Positions 25,051-37,072 of a stretch of 55,460 bases of DNA are shown here, piece after piece. The stretch comes from Cerrena zonata. Its lineage: Eukaryota; Basidiomycota; Agaricomycetes; Polyporales; Cerrenaceae. The notes under the pieces are model-generated. The model was not told the DNA's origin. It saw nothing but the letters and a program-made list of their open reading frames with translations, and did no database searches. Position numbers and translations under genes: made by a program. Numbering within the stretch: position 1 is the stretch's first letter; each line of letters begins with the position of its first letter. The DNA lies in contig JASBNA010000122.1 in assembly GCA_038087015.1 (NCBI GenBank), positions 1 to 55,460 on the forward strand. Direction: 5' to 3'.

Positions 25051-25773
25051 AGGAGAGGTACATATTTGTTACCAGTACTAGTATATGAGCATACCGATGT
25101 CCTTAAAGCCCCAGTCCAGTTCTGTTTGTACCCTTCGGAAAATGTGTATTGGTGTAGCGGGATTCCATACACCCAGAGAGTATGAAAAGATAAAAGTGCT
25201 TCGAAAGTTATAGGTATCTCGCTGAAATTGGATATTTTGAAGAGGAAAATGCCTACGTAAATAGGGACAAAGAAATTCGACAGAGCTAAAGGCTATATTA
25301 CGGTGTGTTCGTTGGGCGAGAACGATAGCCTTGTTCTCTCATCACCGTCTTACTGGTACTACTGCGCCAAATATATATTCTAGTATTTGTCTCTCGGACG
25401 GAGGCTTACACGTGCAAGCTCAACAATACACATTGCAGTATTAACAATGAGAGGAATTGATTATCGGTCATAAACCTACCACGATGTGCAATGCTGAAAA
25501 TGTGATCCGGCCGATGGGCTGTGGTCGCCCCCTGTCCCTGTAATTTAATGTCGCTCTGTACATACTTTCAAGTTGTCAGAAACTTTCTAGTGATAGAACG
25601 AGTAGAAGGTTTAGAAGTCATCATACGACCAGATTCAAGAGTGCCTCTTTACTCTATATGCGTGATTTATCTTGATCGCTAATTTGACATGGAAGATCAA
25701 CAGTGTCAGTTATACGGTCATATAGGAAGCAAAAACCGATATGTATTGACCACTTATTTCGTTGCTTTACATT
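25051..25773. other. Intergenic gap between convergent genes
   Basis: About 720 bp between the DUF6533 gene and the copper radical oxidase, 3' to both. No gene or repeat recognised. Confidence 0.45.
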
Positions 25774-27725
25774 TCAAAAGTTATTCTGTGGGGGAGAGGC
25801 ACCAGTTCCAACCATTACTTGTTGTCCTTCACTGGTGACGCCATCAACAGTTAAGAAAACGAATGCGGGACCAGGAGGATATACGTTGGGATTAGGTGGG
25901 GCCGTGATCGTCAGTGAGCTATGATCTCTGGACAATCGGGCATCCATAAAGACCAGACGGGCACTAGAGTGGAAGGCATGGCTCGAGAATCCCAAGTCCA
26001 TCAATGCAACTGTGGGATTCGGATTAGAATTATTTCGTACACGAGGAAATGTGCTAGCCTACCTTGGACATTTCGTGGATCTAGGTCTGTTGGGATACTG
26101 ACAGCTAGGGTGGATTGCTTCCCAAAATCAAGCTTCTCAGGAGCATTGAGAATACGAGGACGGGGGACAAACATGAAGGGAGGATCCAGAGTTTCCACGC
26201 GGAACTCGCTTCTCGTGTTGATCGGCCCGGTGAGGTTGGTATCATTGTTTGGGTTATTTCCCGCAATAAGGAAATTCCCTTGAGGAGTAAGGGTAACACT
26301 GGAATGGCGATGAAATCAATGACAAGAGCAAATATGTATCTGCCTACATACCTTGAGTGATACATCCTAGCGATGTCAGTTGTTGGCATTCCGATATTAC
26401 TTATCCTTCTGCCCAAGGGTGCATTAGGTGTATACAGTGACGGAGTGAAGGCCGGGTTGTCAGCATTGGAGTTACCAACCGGGTCTCTGACCGTTGCGAT
26501 GCCAGTAACGCCAGTTCGAGCTCCATTGATGATCAGGATTTGTCCGTTTGGTACATGTACCAACTCTGGCATCATTCGTGGCTCCAGCATCCTCTCGATA
26601 ACCCATCCACGTTTGATGCCCTCCTCAGTGAGAAGGATACGGCTGCATTGATCTGTCGCTGGTGTCTGACTCGAAATCTCACTTGGAGGAACGATGTCGG
26701 AGATATTAGTACCACCACAGGCAAGAACCTCGGGAGTGAAATTGGGAGGCGACAAGGGGAGAAGAATGGCGGAGCCATCGAAGGGGTTAGTAACACGAAC
26801 ACCGTTGGGGATATCAGGTAAGATACGCTCATCGCCTGTGTCGATATCGTATATGATTGACTGGTTGTTGGCGATCATGAATATTTTACCGCTAGGGAGA
26901 ACGAATTGACTAAAGATATCGGCCTGTTAGTTACTGGCAGTTACTTTAAACAAAGATAAACTTACCGAGGAAAAAGGTTAGCTGGAAGAGTCCTTTTGAG
27001 GAACTCGGACGGTCGTGGAACACCGCCAAACTTAGGAGGAAAAAACTCGATAGTCGAAGCAGCTTCTTCAATAGTGTTGTAAAAAGCGACACTGTTGTGG
27101 CTGCCACCGGCGATCATGAGACTGCCGTCTGGAATACGAATCGACGAGGGATAATACCTGGTAGGTAGTGTTATTTAGAAGTTTCAAAATCGCATGTGCG
27201 TGCACTTACCTCCTTTCAGCGAGATGCAGTTTCGACGGGTCTTCGAAGATAGTACACCCCACACCGGCAGGATCATTGCAAGGTTCGAAGATACGAAGAC
27301 CCATAGTCCCGTCCTCGATAGTCGGATTTCCAGGAAAGCCTTTCTGGAAACCTCCAACACTGACCTAGAATGAACAGAGAACCATGGGTCTTATGCGACA
27401 TAGTAAATAATGAACAAGAGCGACAGACCATTGATCCATTGCTGATCAGTCCACCACTTGCACAGAAACCGTTTGTAGTGACATCCAGAGGCGTTACCTG
27501 ACTAGTTTGGAGGTCCCACAACGCGCCCCAAGCAGAGTGGTTATTGATTTGAAGAGGGTCATCGGACGCTCGGTCGAAGAACAGAGCGAGAGTAGGGGAA
27601 ACGATGATGGATTCTAACGCGACAATGCCTGAGTTACCTTTTAGGGTAAAGGTCCATTCCGGAGCCTGGCTTTCGAGAGAGGTAGCCAAGGTCACTGAGG
27701 TGACGAGTAAAAGGATAATCTTCAT
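25774..27725 (-). CDS. Glyoxal oxidase-type copper radical oxidase (secreted)
   Basis: Six exons (complement): 27725-27429, 27364-27210, 27157-26966, 26909-26352, 26298-26063, 26009-25774; 557 aa with all phases closing. The N-terminus '[20 protein letters not shown]' looks like a signal peptide. Copper radical oxidases of the AA5_1 type oxidise aldehydes such as glyoxal and supply extracellular H2O2 for lignocellulose decay. Residues consistent with the active site: Cys88 ('[10 protein letters not shown]') for the Cys-Tyr cofactor, a Tyr of 'ERRYYPSS' (Tyr152/153), the Tyr398-His399 pair ('ARMYHSS') and His490 in '[10 protein letters not shown]'. Kelch-like repeats and '[14 protein letters not shown]' also fit. 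The C-terminal 'THGMGQR'-like segment is replaced by '[11 protein letters not shown]', so catalytic competence is likely but not certain. No carbohydrate-binding module is seen. Confidence 0.9.
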
Positions 27726-28630
27726 ATGTGTTAAATGAGTACGTTCGGAGACTTTGGAAGAGTGGCACTTCGGCCTTATGTACTATACGAGTAAGGGACG
27801 CATAGAACCAAGCTTTCAACGGAGGCTAGCATGTAGACGAGCCAATATAACAGCGAAAGAAAGTCGTGAGAGTTAAGTGAAGCGCAGCCGTTCACGAATA
27901 CCTGGAGTTGTGAGAGGAGGGCCAAAGATAAACTGGCATATCAGAGGAGCCCTGAGGTCACGATATTTGGGAAGATGTGTATGTCGTAAATCTGTCTTCG
28001 ATACTTCACAGAGAGCAACATGCATGAGAGAACAGACAGGTTGAATGAAAGGAGGCTACGGCACATACACTAATTGAGATGTGAACATGGGACACCGACT
28101 CGAGTTATAGTCAACGATTTGCCCATCTCATAGGGACCGGGCGTCGGTTTAGGTGGTTAAACCCATTTGAGGTATCCTGCGTGAGTATAATCGTACTTTT
28201 TGGTCAAAGTGCAATAATACCAGGAGTCGGGTACATAATGAATACCGAGACTCATATTTTGTGCGGAGTCCAGTAAGCGTGCACGGAGAATCGACAGAAG
28301 TTTAAACCTTAGTATTTAAAGAAAGACTAGTGTGAGCGCAGCAAGAAGCAAGGCATTCTGACGGAGATTGACTTTCATAGTGACTATCCGTAGAGACGTC
28401 CTAGTATGAGGAAACATGGAGAGAGAGAGAAGACAGAGTACTTGTTGGCGTAAAATTGTAATTTACGGCGGTGATTTGAATGGCTAGCGCTAAGCGGCAG
28501 TTGCCGCAATTTGAATATAGGGCAATGTTGCAACGTTCGATATTTGAACTTGGACTCAACTATAGCAGAATTCCTCCTAACAATTGGCTGCCTCTACTAG
28601 AGTGGCTCCTTGGAATAAGAGGAACATACA
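27726..28630. other. Divergent intergenic region, oxidase / KL3
   Basis: 900 bp. An open frame at 28480-28845 crosses the start of KL3 in the wrong frame and is not supported as a gene. Part of it could hold an unmodelled KL3 5' exon. Confidence 0.4.
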
Positions 28631-30019
28631 GTGATTTCGAATACAATTTGGAACAGGCTGTCCTCGTGGTTCGAGAATGCGGGCTACAATCTGTACCCTC
28701 ACGATCCTGGTTCCGATCCTTCCTTGCTGACACCATCGGAGGACGAAAAGTATATGCTCACCGACCTCCCTGTGTGTCACCCCTATGCCCATTACTCAGG
28801 AAGGGAACCGATGAAACGACAGATTCGTCTAGATGTACGCTTTAGATACGACCAACAGAGTCCCGAACTTGAACCGATCATCGTACCAATTCCAGGAAGA
28901 TGTACTCATTGCAGCAGTGAATACTCAGCACAGAGACGTCATTATCAAGATGATCAGAAACGATTCTCCAGAGTTGCATATCATCAAGGTGCTCGCATCT
29001 GATCCTATGCGTTCTGACCCACTAAATCTCTCGGTGCCAGTTCTCGAAATATTGGAATATGACGAAGAATACTCTTTCGTCGTAATGCCTCGGTAAATAG
29101 TTCTTTCATTTTAGTTATCCGCCGTATCCTGACTCAGAAATCATAGATGGGGCGACACTGATCCAATTATCAAGACGGGATTCGATTGCCTTGAAACTGC
29201 CTTCAAATTTGTGGAGGACGTGCTTAAGGTACTCACTTATCTTCTAGTCCTTCAAATTGACGATTCACGATTCGGCATCTGAATTCAGGCTTTGACGTTT
29301 CTTCATAATAATCTAATTGCACATCGAGTAGGTTCTCTGCACCTTTGGTTATATCCGGCCTCAATCCGCCTTGTATAGGACCTAAAACTAGGCAATATCC
29401 TATTAAACTATCAGTACGGGCCCGAAATTCACGATCTTCGTCCTTTCCTTTCAACGAAACGAGCACGTTTTGTACTCTGTGACTTCGGTCTCTCTGTAAT
29501 GTTCTCCCCTGACATACCTCTTTCACAACGAATTTGTCCTGCGGAGGAAAGTGAACGTGGATCTGCTCAATATCATCCTATAGATGATGTAGGCTATGAT
29601 CAAATTGCTTATGATCCTTTCTCATATGATGTGGCATCTCTCGGGGGAGTATTGTGCGAGTTGGTTGGGGTATGTCTTCGATTTCTTCTTCCCCGTCGAA
29701 TGATCATCTGATATTTGCGTAGTACATGACGCCGTTGGTACCTCCTTTGGCCCCATTTCTTGATCGACTTGTGACGCCTGATATCACCACCCGTTACTCC
29801 GCTGCCCAAGCGCTAGAAGCATTTCTTGAACTGAAGAACAATATGGACCCTGCTTTTCTCTCGTCTACAGTTCCCCCCTCTCCCTCTCCACAAAACAATC
29901 TATACGTATTCAGCCGATGGCAAGATCACGACCGGTGGGCGGGCCTCCCACCAGATTTTGTACAGAAGCATGCAGCGATGTACGAGCTTGTACGACCAAA
30001 GAAGTGGAAACTCCCTTGA
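28631..30019 (+). CDS. KL3: protein-kinase-like protein (short N-terminus)
   Basis: Exons: 28631-28834, 28896-29092, 29147-29228, 29289-29327, 29379-29669, 29723-30019; 369 aa. It starts MISNTIWNRLSSWFENAGYNLYPHD, so it lacks about 20-30 residues that paralogues have before the 'WF...GY.LYP' segment. A stop lies just upstream in this frame, so the true start may be in an unmodelled 5' exon or be lost. Catalytic set intact: 'DVIIKM' (Lys86), 'HNNLIAHRDLKLGNILLN' (Asp175), 'LCDFGLS' (Asp209), 'DPFSYDVASLGGVLCELVG', 'VTPDITTRYSAAQALEAF'. Exon 3 reads 'GFDCLETAFKF', grouping it with KL2, KL4 and KL7. The tail is short ('VRPKKWKLP'). Confidence 0.75.
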
Positions 30020-30552
30020 GATCTTTGATTTCCGATCTGAACACTAGGGATCTGTGCTACAGTATTGAAGGTCTCCATACCCCAACAAAGGTTTCCCTTT
30101 CACAACTCGATGTAGCTGCTAGTTGTAGTGTTGTCCAAGAGCCCAGCCTCCCCTATCAAAGACTTCTGAGGACGGTGTCGATTCGAATGATACGATGGGA
30201 ATTTATCCCGAATTGTGATGACCGAAATCGTTTCGAGGACGACTACAGCATGGTAGTCATACATGTAATGCACTAGTTGAACGTCGAGGCACGAGCGTTT
30301 TAAGTTAGACTCCCCCACTCGCCCATCTCTTTCTCTAATGTTTACTCCCGAGCGCGGTAGCGACTCGGAGTGGGATCAATTGAGGAATTTCCTGGAAAAG
30401 TAATAATCTCAAGGGTTTGGGTCGTGAGAACTGTGTGGCGTATTGTTTGGATTTCCACATCAGTGACAGCATCCTAAACAACTTGATCCCCCTGCAACAG
30501 GAACCTTATAGGACGCGAGGTTCTGCCATAAGAGTCTCCTTACCATAGAGAT
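30020..30552. other. Intergenic gap KL3-KL4
   Basis: About 530 bp in the head-to-tail pair KL3-KL4; it must hold the KL4 promoter. Nothing else recognised. Confidence 0.4.
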
Positions 30553-32059
30553 ATGAGCACTAACTCAAACTTGGTCTCTGCTCCAAATATTGACTTGACA
30601 AATCCCGACTTTTGGGAAACAGCCGAAGCCTTTATACCCTTCTGCAACACTCTTAGCCCATGGTTCGCTGCTAAGGGTTACGTTCTTTATCCTCCAAAGG
30701 ATCCATTCTTCTCTGAACCGTCAGATGATGCCGCTTACACGCTCACCGACGAGCCCGCAGAATATCCTTACGCCTCGATTGTAGGGGGGGAAACACGGTC
30801 TAGATCGTTCTCATCTCAGGTAGCAAATCATTCAGAACGTCTCGATTGACCTGATTCTGAACCTATGTACGTTTACAGATGGGCATACTTGCCGCAGTCA
30901 ACTCGAAGCATAGGGACGTGATAATCAAACTTGTTCAGAACCCAAGTTCTGAACTTGCGATTTTCACGAAACTCACAACTGAGCCCATGCTTTCGCACCC
31001 ATCAAATTTCACTGTGCCGATTCTGGAGATTTTACCATATAACGAAAAGTATTCTTTCATTGTCATGCCTCGGTATGATTGAATTTCGTGCGGCTCCAAG
31101 TCTCGTCTTACTTAATGATTGCTGTCAGATGGCAAAGTCTGACCTTCTTTTTTCTGTATGGATTTGATTGTCTCGAAACTGCACTCCTGTTTACATCTAA
31201 TATGCTTGAGGTTAGTACCCTTCTAATGATTGTTCGTTACGAGGCATATTCATGATCAATCAGGCTTTATCATTTTTGCATGAGAATGGTATTGTTCATA
31301 GAGTATGTTTATTTATTTATTCTAAATGTGTTGCTTTGATCATGACGAGGATGTAGGATTTAAACTTTCGCAATATCCTAGTCAATTACCAAGGGCATAC
31401 AAGAATACGCCCGCATGAACAGGGTATTGAGACAGCTAAGCCACCCCGATTTGTCTTATGCGACTTCAACATATCTATGCTGTTCTCCGAAGAGACACCT
31501 CGTTGCGATCGGCTTCTCCCTGCATCGTTTAGTGATTCGGGGACACCTCAGTTTCAGCCTCCAGATGCGGCTAATGGCGAGACAACGTATGACCCTTTTG
31601 CATTTGACGTTGCTTGTCTAGGAGGTGTTTTATGTCAGGCGATTGGGGTGAGTCTTTTTCCATAGTTTAGCATTCATATCCTGATTTCAAGTTGACTAGC
31701 GCATCACGACTATGGTACCACCGCTGGCGCCCTTCTTAGACAAAATGATTACGCCCGATGTGTCATCTCGGTATACTGCATCACAAGCTCTGAATGCATT
31801 TACCGAGCTTGTAAAGGAGCTGGATGGTTCAATCTTACTTAGCGAATCGGTACCTCTCCCTATCAGTCCCGCGACGCAAACATGGCAAAGCTACGATCGA
31901 TGGGCCGGATTACCAGAAGATTTTGTTCGGAAGTATGTGGGCACGGGTCCTATTCGACCTAGGCGGAAGGCCGATTGGGTCAATGCAGACGACACATTTG
32001 GATCAGCTTGGGTAGACTGGGATGCTCCCCTGTCAGTTGCATCCACATTATGCGTGTAG
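30553..32059 (+). CDS. KL4: protein-kinase-like protein with DFN motif
   Basis: Exons: 30553-30819, 30879-31072, 31129-31210, 31264-31302, 31357-31647, 31700-32059; 410 aa, no lesion. 'TLSPWFAAKGYVLYPPKD', 'AAVNSKHRDVIIKLV' (Lys106), 'LHENGIVHRDLNFRNILVN' (Asp195), then 'RFVLCDFNISMLF': Asn232 replaces the Gly of DFG. 'DPFAFDVACLGGVLCQAIG' and 'ITPDVSSRYTASQALNAF' follow, then a 'WVDWDAPLS' tail. The metal-binding Asp230 is kept, so a weak or atypical kinase is possible; loss of the Gly would restrict DFG movement. The intact frame suggests the protein is under selection. Closest to KL7 ('HRD.(N/S)FRN'). Confidence 0.85.
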
Positions 32060-32560
32060 CACAGCAGATAGCAACGCCTAATTCAACCCGCCCCACTCTA
32101 TGTAACCTCCATTTGCGAATCTTCTCAACTTCGGACAATAGCATGAGCTGGAAGCGTCGCGAAGTGCCTTTGGCTCTGGGATTTGTTTATTTCACGCCGT
32201 AGACCCTAACCTCATTTTTCATAGAATGAGAGACGATACGATACGATATAGCGACCATAGATGTAATCAAAGAGAATCCCAAATCTGGAGTCAACCACCT
32301 CATTGTCATAGAACACGCAAAAGTAGTTGTATGGTGAAACACTAATAGTCAAAGAAGGACATTAGAGGAAGAAATGTAACTGATCATACAGTGAACCTCA
32401 AAGTGACTTCATTAAGAATGAGCGCAGTGAACGAGATGGCAACAAGTTATTCTCGAACAGGACCATATCATAATGGAACGCAAGTACGTATTTCAACCTT
32501 CAAGCTTCGAAGTCCGAGAAAAGAAGTCAGAAAAAGAACTTCTTAGGCGGGTCCACCGAC
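32060..32560 (-). pseudogene. Gap with Neo1-like flippase exon relic (about 32385-32475)
   Basis: Between the convergent KL4 and KL5 genes, about 32408-32472 resembles plus-strand 41977-42048. That region is antisense to the flippase exon at 42063-41940 encoding '[20 protein letters not shown]'. Shared words include 'agaatgag.gc.gt.aa.gagat.gcaaca' and 'attctcgaacaggacca', with about 10 nt missing in the middle. The piece is too short to code. It suggests that copying has linked the flippase region with the KL cluster. Confidence 0.55.
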
Positions 32561-34186
32561 TCAGAAATGATCAACAAAGAACGGCTCCCAGTTATCATAG
32601 AAACACTTTTGTGATGGTCGAACAGGCGCCATCTTGCAACAAATTCCTCAGGGAGACTTGACCAGCGATCGTAAGCCTGCCAGGGTACACGAGGATACGA
32701 ATACGGGCCAACTGGTGGGGCCGAAACCCGTGTGGATAGTGTTTCGCCATCAAGCTCTGAAAGCACCTTAGCAAGAGCATCGAGGGCTTCCCTGGCGGTG
32801 TAACGGGCAGAAACATCGGGGGTGATCGATTGATCATTCGATCAAGGAGCGGGGCTAATCGTGGTACAATGACAGTCAAATGCTACAGCAATTCATCAGT
32901 CCCGTTGCGACTACAGGGAATCAGAGTACTTACACCAATTAGCTCACAGAATACTCCTCCGAGACAGGCCACATCAAACGCAAATGGGTCAAACTTCTCT
33001 CCATTGCAACCATCCTCAGGGTGGTATTGTCCCGAACCATAGTTGCATTCTTCCGAGGGACATAGACGCTCTTGAGGTGTCGTCTCAGGGGAGAATCTAA
33101 TTGAAAGACCAAAATCGCAGAATGCGAAGAGTGCACGCCCCGAATCAAGGAATGGTTTAAGGTTACCCATATAGCCGTTTAGTATGCAATTGACTAGCAT
33201 GTTTTTTTGTTTTGATGTCCTGTAAGTAATATATATCAGTGGTGGTCGACACCATAGGGTTCAAGAGAAACTCAACTCGGTGTGCAATCAAATTCTTGTG
33301 CAGTATAGTCAGGCCCTGAGGTGAATGAGAAACCACACAGTAATCTTAACGAAGCCAATGACAGACCTTTAACATAGACCGAGCAAACTCTAACGCACAT
33401 TCCACGTTGTTGAAACCGCGTGCTGCCAACTCGGAGATGTCCCCCCACCTGTTGAGAAGAGTAGTCAGTACCATATTAGTTCTCTCCTGTTAGGAGATGA
33501 ACAGCTAACCTTGGCATGACTATGAACGACCACCGCTCGTCGAATGTAAGAGTATCTAAGGCGGGAATGATGGTTGTTAGCTCGTCTTCGCACAATAGAC
33601 CTGTTTTGAAAAGCTGGAATATCTTCAGCTCTTCTCCGTCTGTGGGGACTAGTTTGACGAGTACATCTCGACGTTCCTTATTCACTGCAGGAAAGAGAGC
33701 ACCCTGATAGTAATTAGTCATAGACTGGCACAAGTGAACAACCCTTACCGATACGGAGAATAAATGACCATGGGGTGTCGGATCTATGACGTGTGCATAA
33801 GGGAACCCGCTTGTGGGTTCGACGGGACATTGCAGTAAGGGACCGGTAGGTTGTAGTTGCTCAGTTAGGATTCGGTCGCGAGGATACAAAATATATCCGC
33901 GCACTGCAAGCCAAGGTTCCAATGAATCCCAAATCTCTTTTAGTGCAAATCGGTTCACGACGGCCGTATAGAGATCATCAGGAATATGTGGCGTAGAAAC
34001 TTGAACGACCTCGGAGGCTCGGACAGCAGCGGAGGACAATCCATAACGCGGGTTGTCGCCATTTATGACAGCGAGAAGAAACCAGTAGCCCGGTTGGACA
34101 CTGTTATGATTGTTTGAAGTAGGGACAATATTCAATGAGAGGTCTATCGTATATGTTAGAAAAGTCCAAGTTGTGACGAAGTCCAA
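32561..34186 (-). pseudogene. KL5: protein-kinase-like gene with two frameshifts
   Basis: Exons by homology (complement): 34186-33749, 33703-33510, 33448-33367, 33315-33277, 33219-32934, 32882-32561. 'SLEPWLAVRGYILYPRD', 'FPAVNKERRDVLVKLV', 'LHKNLIAHR|DIKTK', then a frame change in a 7-base A run on this strand (plus-strand T7 at 33202-33208). Exon 5 is 286 nt where phase requires 285. 'MLVNCILNG' to 'FCDFGLSIRF' and 'DPFAFDVACLGGVFCELIG' follow. A second frame change occurs near 32635, between 'LPEEFVA' and 'KMAPVRP', before the tail 'WEPFFVDHF'. The first 70 residues of the long 5' frame are not shared with paralogues, so the start is doubtful. Close relative of KL8. Confidence 0.75.
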
Positions 34187-34493
34187 ATTCGCACTCGAGC
34201 GCCGAAACTACTTCGTCTGATATAAATTTAACAATCTAAAGTCCGCTGACCAAGAAGAGTCATCGAGTCATTGAGAGAGTCAATCAACGTTCTTGTACTC
34301 GAAATAGGCACAGTGGTTCTCAGTCTCTAGTAAAATGATACTCGATGCGACGCAAGTCAAAGTTGAAGTTCTAATGAGAATAGATGAAAATGCATAGTGA
34401 TGACTAAGCAATGTGATGTTAGCGTTCTGCTGTGTTCTCAGTGCGAGCCTGCCAGTGTGGCGTACAAACGACGCCTCCCTCTCAATGTCGGCC

Positions 34494-35999
34494 ATGACGC
34501 CTTCAGAAGATCTGGCTGATTCTGTCACTGTATCCAGGACTATAGATTTTGATATATTCGAGGACATACATAATGGCGGAGTTCTGGAAAGGTTCTGGAA
34601 TGTATTACACCCCTGGTTTCTTGCCAGAGGGTACCGTTTATACCCTGAGAGAGGTTTGGGCTCACTCAAACAACACGAACTACAGCTCTACGAGATTACC
34701 GATGAACCTGAAGAGCCATCTAGCCCGTATTCTCATGTCGCAAGTAGAGATGCCTCCTCTCGAATGCTATGGCCTCCCCAGGTGTGTTGCTACCAGTATA
34801 ACTTTAAGGCTGGCTCATTAACATGACTGGCAGTATTATTTAAGTGCAGCTACGAGCAACCTTCGTCGGGATGTCATGATCAAGTTCTTTCCCACAGAAA
34901 GTAACGAAAGGACCATATCACAATACTTGAAGGAAGAGAGGCAACGCGTAGATCCCTTGAACCGTACAATCCCGGTGCTCGACGTCTTTACTCTCGACGC
35001 AAGGCTGTCATTTTCAGTAATGCCTAGGTAGGCCTTTATCGTTCCTAAACAAGCAAATAATATTGGAATGATGATCTCTCCGCAGGTGGGGTCCAGCGGC
35101 ATTCGTGCGTTATAACGGCTTCGATACGGTGTGTACTGCATTGCAGTATGCAGACTGTCTCCTGAAGGTCCGTATTCGTCAGACGTTTGTCATTTTACGA
35201 TACCCCCACTGAGAATATCACACCACAGGCTCTAGCATTTCTCCACAAAAATATGATTATACACAGGGTATGTTCCTTCGTTACAACTCTCCATTTGATA
35301 ATACATATCTGCTTCAACCTTCTAGGATCCTCGACCTGCAAATGTCCTCGTTAACTTCTACGATAATCATGAGAGGCACCCTGATACCTGCCGAGCCTTC
35401 TTCGCTACAGGTCGGGCCCGGTTTGCTCTTTGCGACTTCGGACTCTCTCACATCTTTCCGCCGGACACCCCACCTGAGCTTCGTCTCCGTCCCGCAGAGG
35501 AGAGTGAATGGGGTACTTATGAATACCACCTTGCCGATCTAGAGAGTGGCGATTCCATGTACGATCCGTTTGCCTACGATGTGGGTTGTTTGGGTGGGCT
35601 GTTGTGCGAAATGATAGGTGTACGCGCCGTCCCCTCCATCGTCGTGACCGTACTGATACAATTTGCTTTCTGAAGTATTTGACTCCATTGGTACCACCCT
35701 TAGCACCATTTCTCGACCGTATGATTGGTCCCGACATTCCTTCACGTATATCTGCGTCAGAGGCAGTCCGTGATTTCAATTATCTCATTGAACAGATGGA
35801 TGCGTCTTCCATGCAGATGCGTGCAATACCTCCTCCGAAATGGAGTTTTGATTATGTATGGCAGGGTCACGATCGTTGGGCTGGCCTTCCAGAGTCATTC
35901 ATTCGTGAGGTAGATAAACCACCTGTACGTCCAAGGCGAAAGATTCAGGGTCCAATGGGATCGTACTTTGTGGATTGGAACGCCACCAGATTCGTTTAA
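34494..35999 (+). CDS. KL6: protein-kinase-like protein
   Basis: Exons: 34494-34781, 34834-35027, 35086-35167, 35229-35267, 35326-35619, 35676-35999; 406 aa. The start at 34494 (MTPSEDLADSVTVSRTIDFD) was chosen by alignment to the KL10 N-terminus; in-frame upstream Mets exist. 'VLHPWFLARGYRLYPE', 'SNLRRDVMIKFFP' (Lys113), 'LHKNMIIHRDPRPANVLVN' (Asp202), 'ALCDFGLSHIF' (Asp238), 'DPFAYDVGCLGGLLCEMIG', 'IGPDIPSRISASEAV', tail 'VRPRRKIQG...FVDWNATRFV'. All catalytic residues are present. From exon 5 to the stop it is nearly identical, including intron 5, to KL10 at 50123-50796 on the other strand, while exons 1-4 differ clearly. Confidence 0.87.
35326..35999 (+). repeat. KL6/KL10 near-identical segment, copy 1
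   Basis: 674 bp covering exon 5, intron 5 and exon 6 of KL6. It is nearly identical to the reverse complement of 50123-50796, also 674 bp. The 56-bp intron is identical base for base by eye, while the preceding introns have diverged. Confidence 0.85.
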
Positions 36000-36312
36000 A
36001 TATATTCTCCTGGTTGCTGAAGCGAAAATATGATAATATGTATCAAGTGATATCCTACAGAGTCTACAAAGAAATGAAATGAAAATGTTGCATCATCGTA
36101 AGACACGGGGTCTTCGTCTATTCGTAGGATTGAGGGATTTATTCAGACAAGGTAGGAGCTAACCTAAAGGCAACCACTACTTTTCGTCAATAATCTTAGA
36201 GTGGAGGGAAACAAATATTCTCAAATTGATTCTAGGCAAGTAGCCTACTATAAAACTACAGATATATCAACCACTTAGACACCACGTGACAGCACTGGCA
36301 CGCGTCATATCT

Positions 36313-37072
36313 TTACACCACGGGTGTTTCTGACAAATTCTGCTCGGGAATCATGCCTCGGAATGCGACTGGGAGGGTGTGTGTATGGTACATGTTGCAG
36401 GAGATATCGTAATCTGTCTTTGACTTGACCAGTGGGCGGGGCTGACAGTTACAGTGTGAGTTAGCTCCGATCAATCCGATAAACATGGTAGAGGTTAATT
36501 GATACCTGTAACGACGTGCCAGAGGCACTCCATCGGTCGCCTACAGTTACCTGGGTACCCCTTTTAATCTTGACGGGAGCGTACCGTGCACCGTTCCAAG
36601 TGTACTTAGCATCGTTTATATCTTCCAAAAGAAGTCCGACAGAGCCCGCCTATTCAATGTGGCACGTCACTTAATGATCATACATCAAGATAATTTGCAT
36701 AATTACCGGGATCCACTCGATGTTTGAGTCTATGCCTTCGACATGAACCTTGGCGTGAAAGACTCGTGCTGTAGCAACGACGAGATCTCTGACTTGTCTA
36801 TGCTCTTCAGCCTTGTATACTACGGGCTGGTTACTGCTCCTAAGAGCATGGCGCTGACCCTAGTAAACAGAGAGTTTTTCAATATGTCATCTTTGCCAAT
36901 ATTCGCATAGGCACAAATACCTTTGACGTCTCCTTGGCAGTAACAAAGACGGGTGAACCCTTGGGTCGACCCTCGAACTCGACTTTGAGCCAATATGTTC
37001 GTCCTATCTATGGAATAGTTAGTCGTAGCCTTGGGGTTAAATCATATGTTAGGCTGTTACCTCGAACACCAT
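36313..37072 (-). CDS. Unrecognised small protein, about 174 aa
   Basis: Five exons fit, all with phase-0 introns: complement 37072-37061, 37007-36921, 36859-36707, 36649-36506, 36441-36313. Product about 174 aa: MVFEIGRTYWLKVEFEGRPKG..., middle 'VVATARVFHAKVHVEGIDSN' and 'AGSVGLLLEDINDAKYTWNG', end 'MIPEQNLSETPVV'. It looks like a soluble beta-rich protein; no signal peptide or family is recognised. A TATA-like 'GTATATAAGG' lies at 37194-37203, about 120 bp upstream of the chosen ATG. The first coding exon is only four codons; an ATG nearer the TATA box runs into a stop. It sits between KL6 and KL7. Confidence 0.6.

Noticed and set aside
28480..28845. Plus-strand open frame starting MASAKRQLPQFEYRAML
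   Set aside because: It crosses the KL3 first exon in the wrong frame and shows no family similarity; at most its upstream part could hold a KL3 5' exon.
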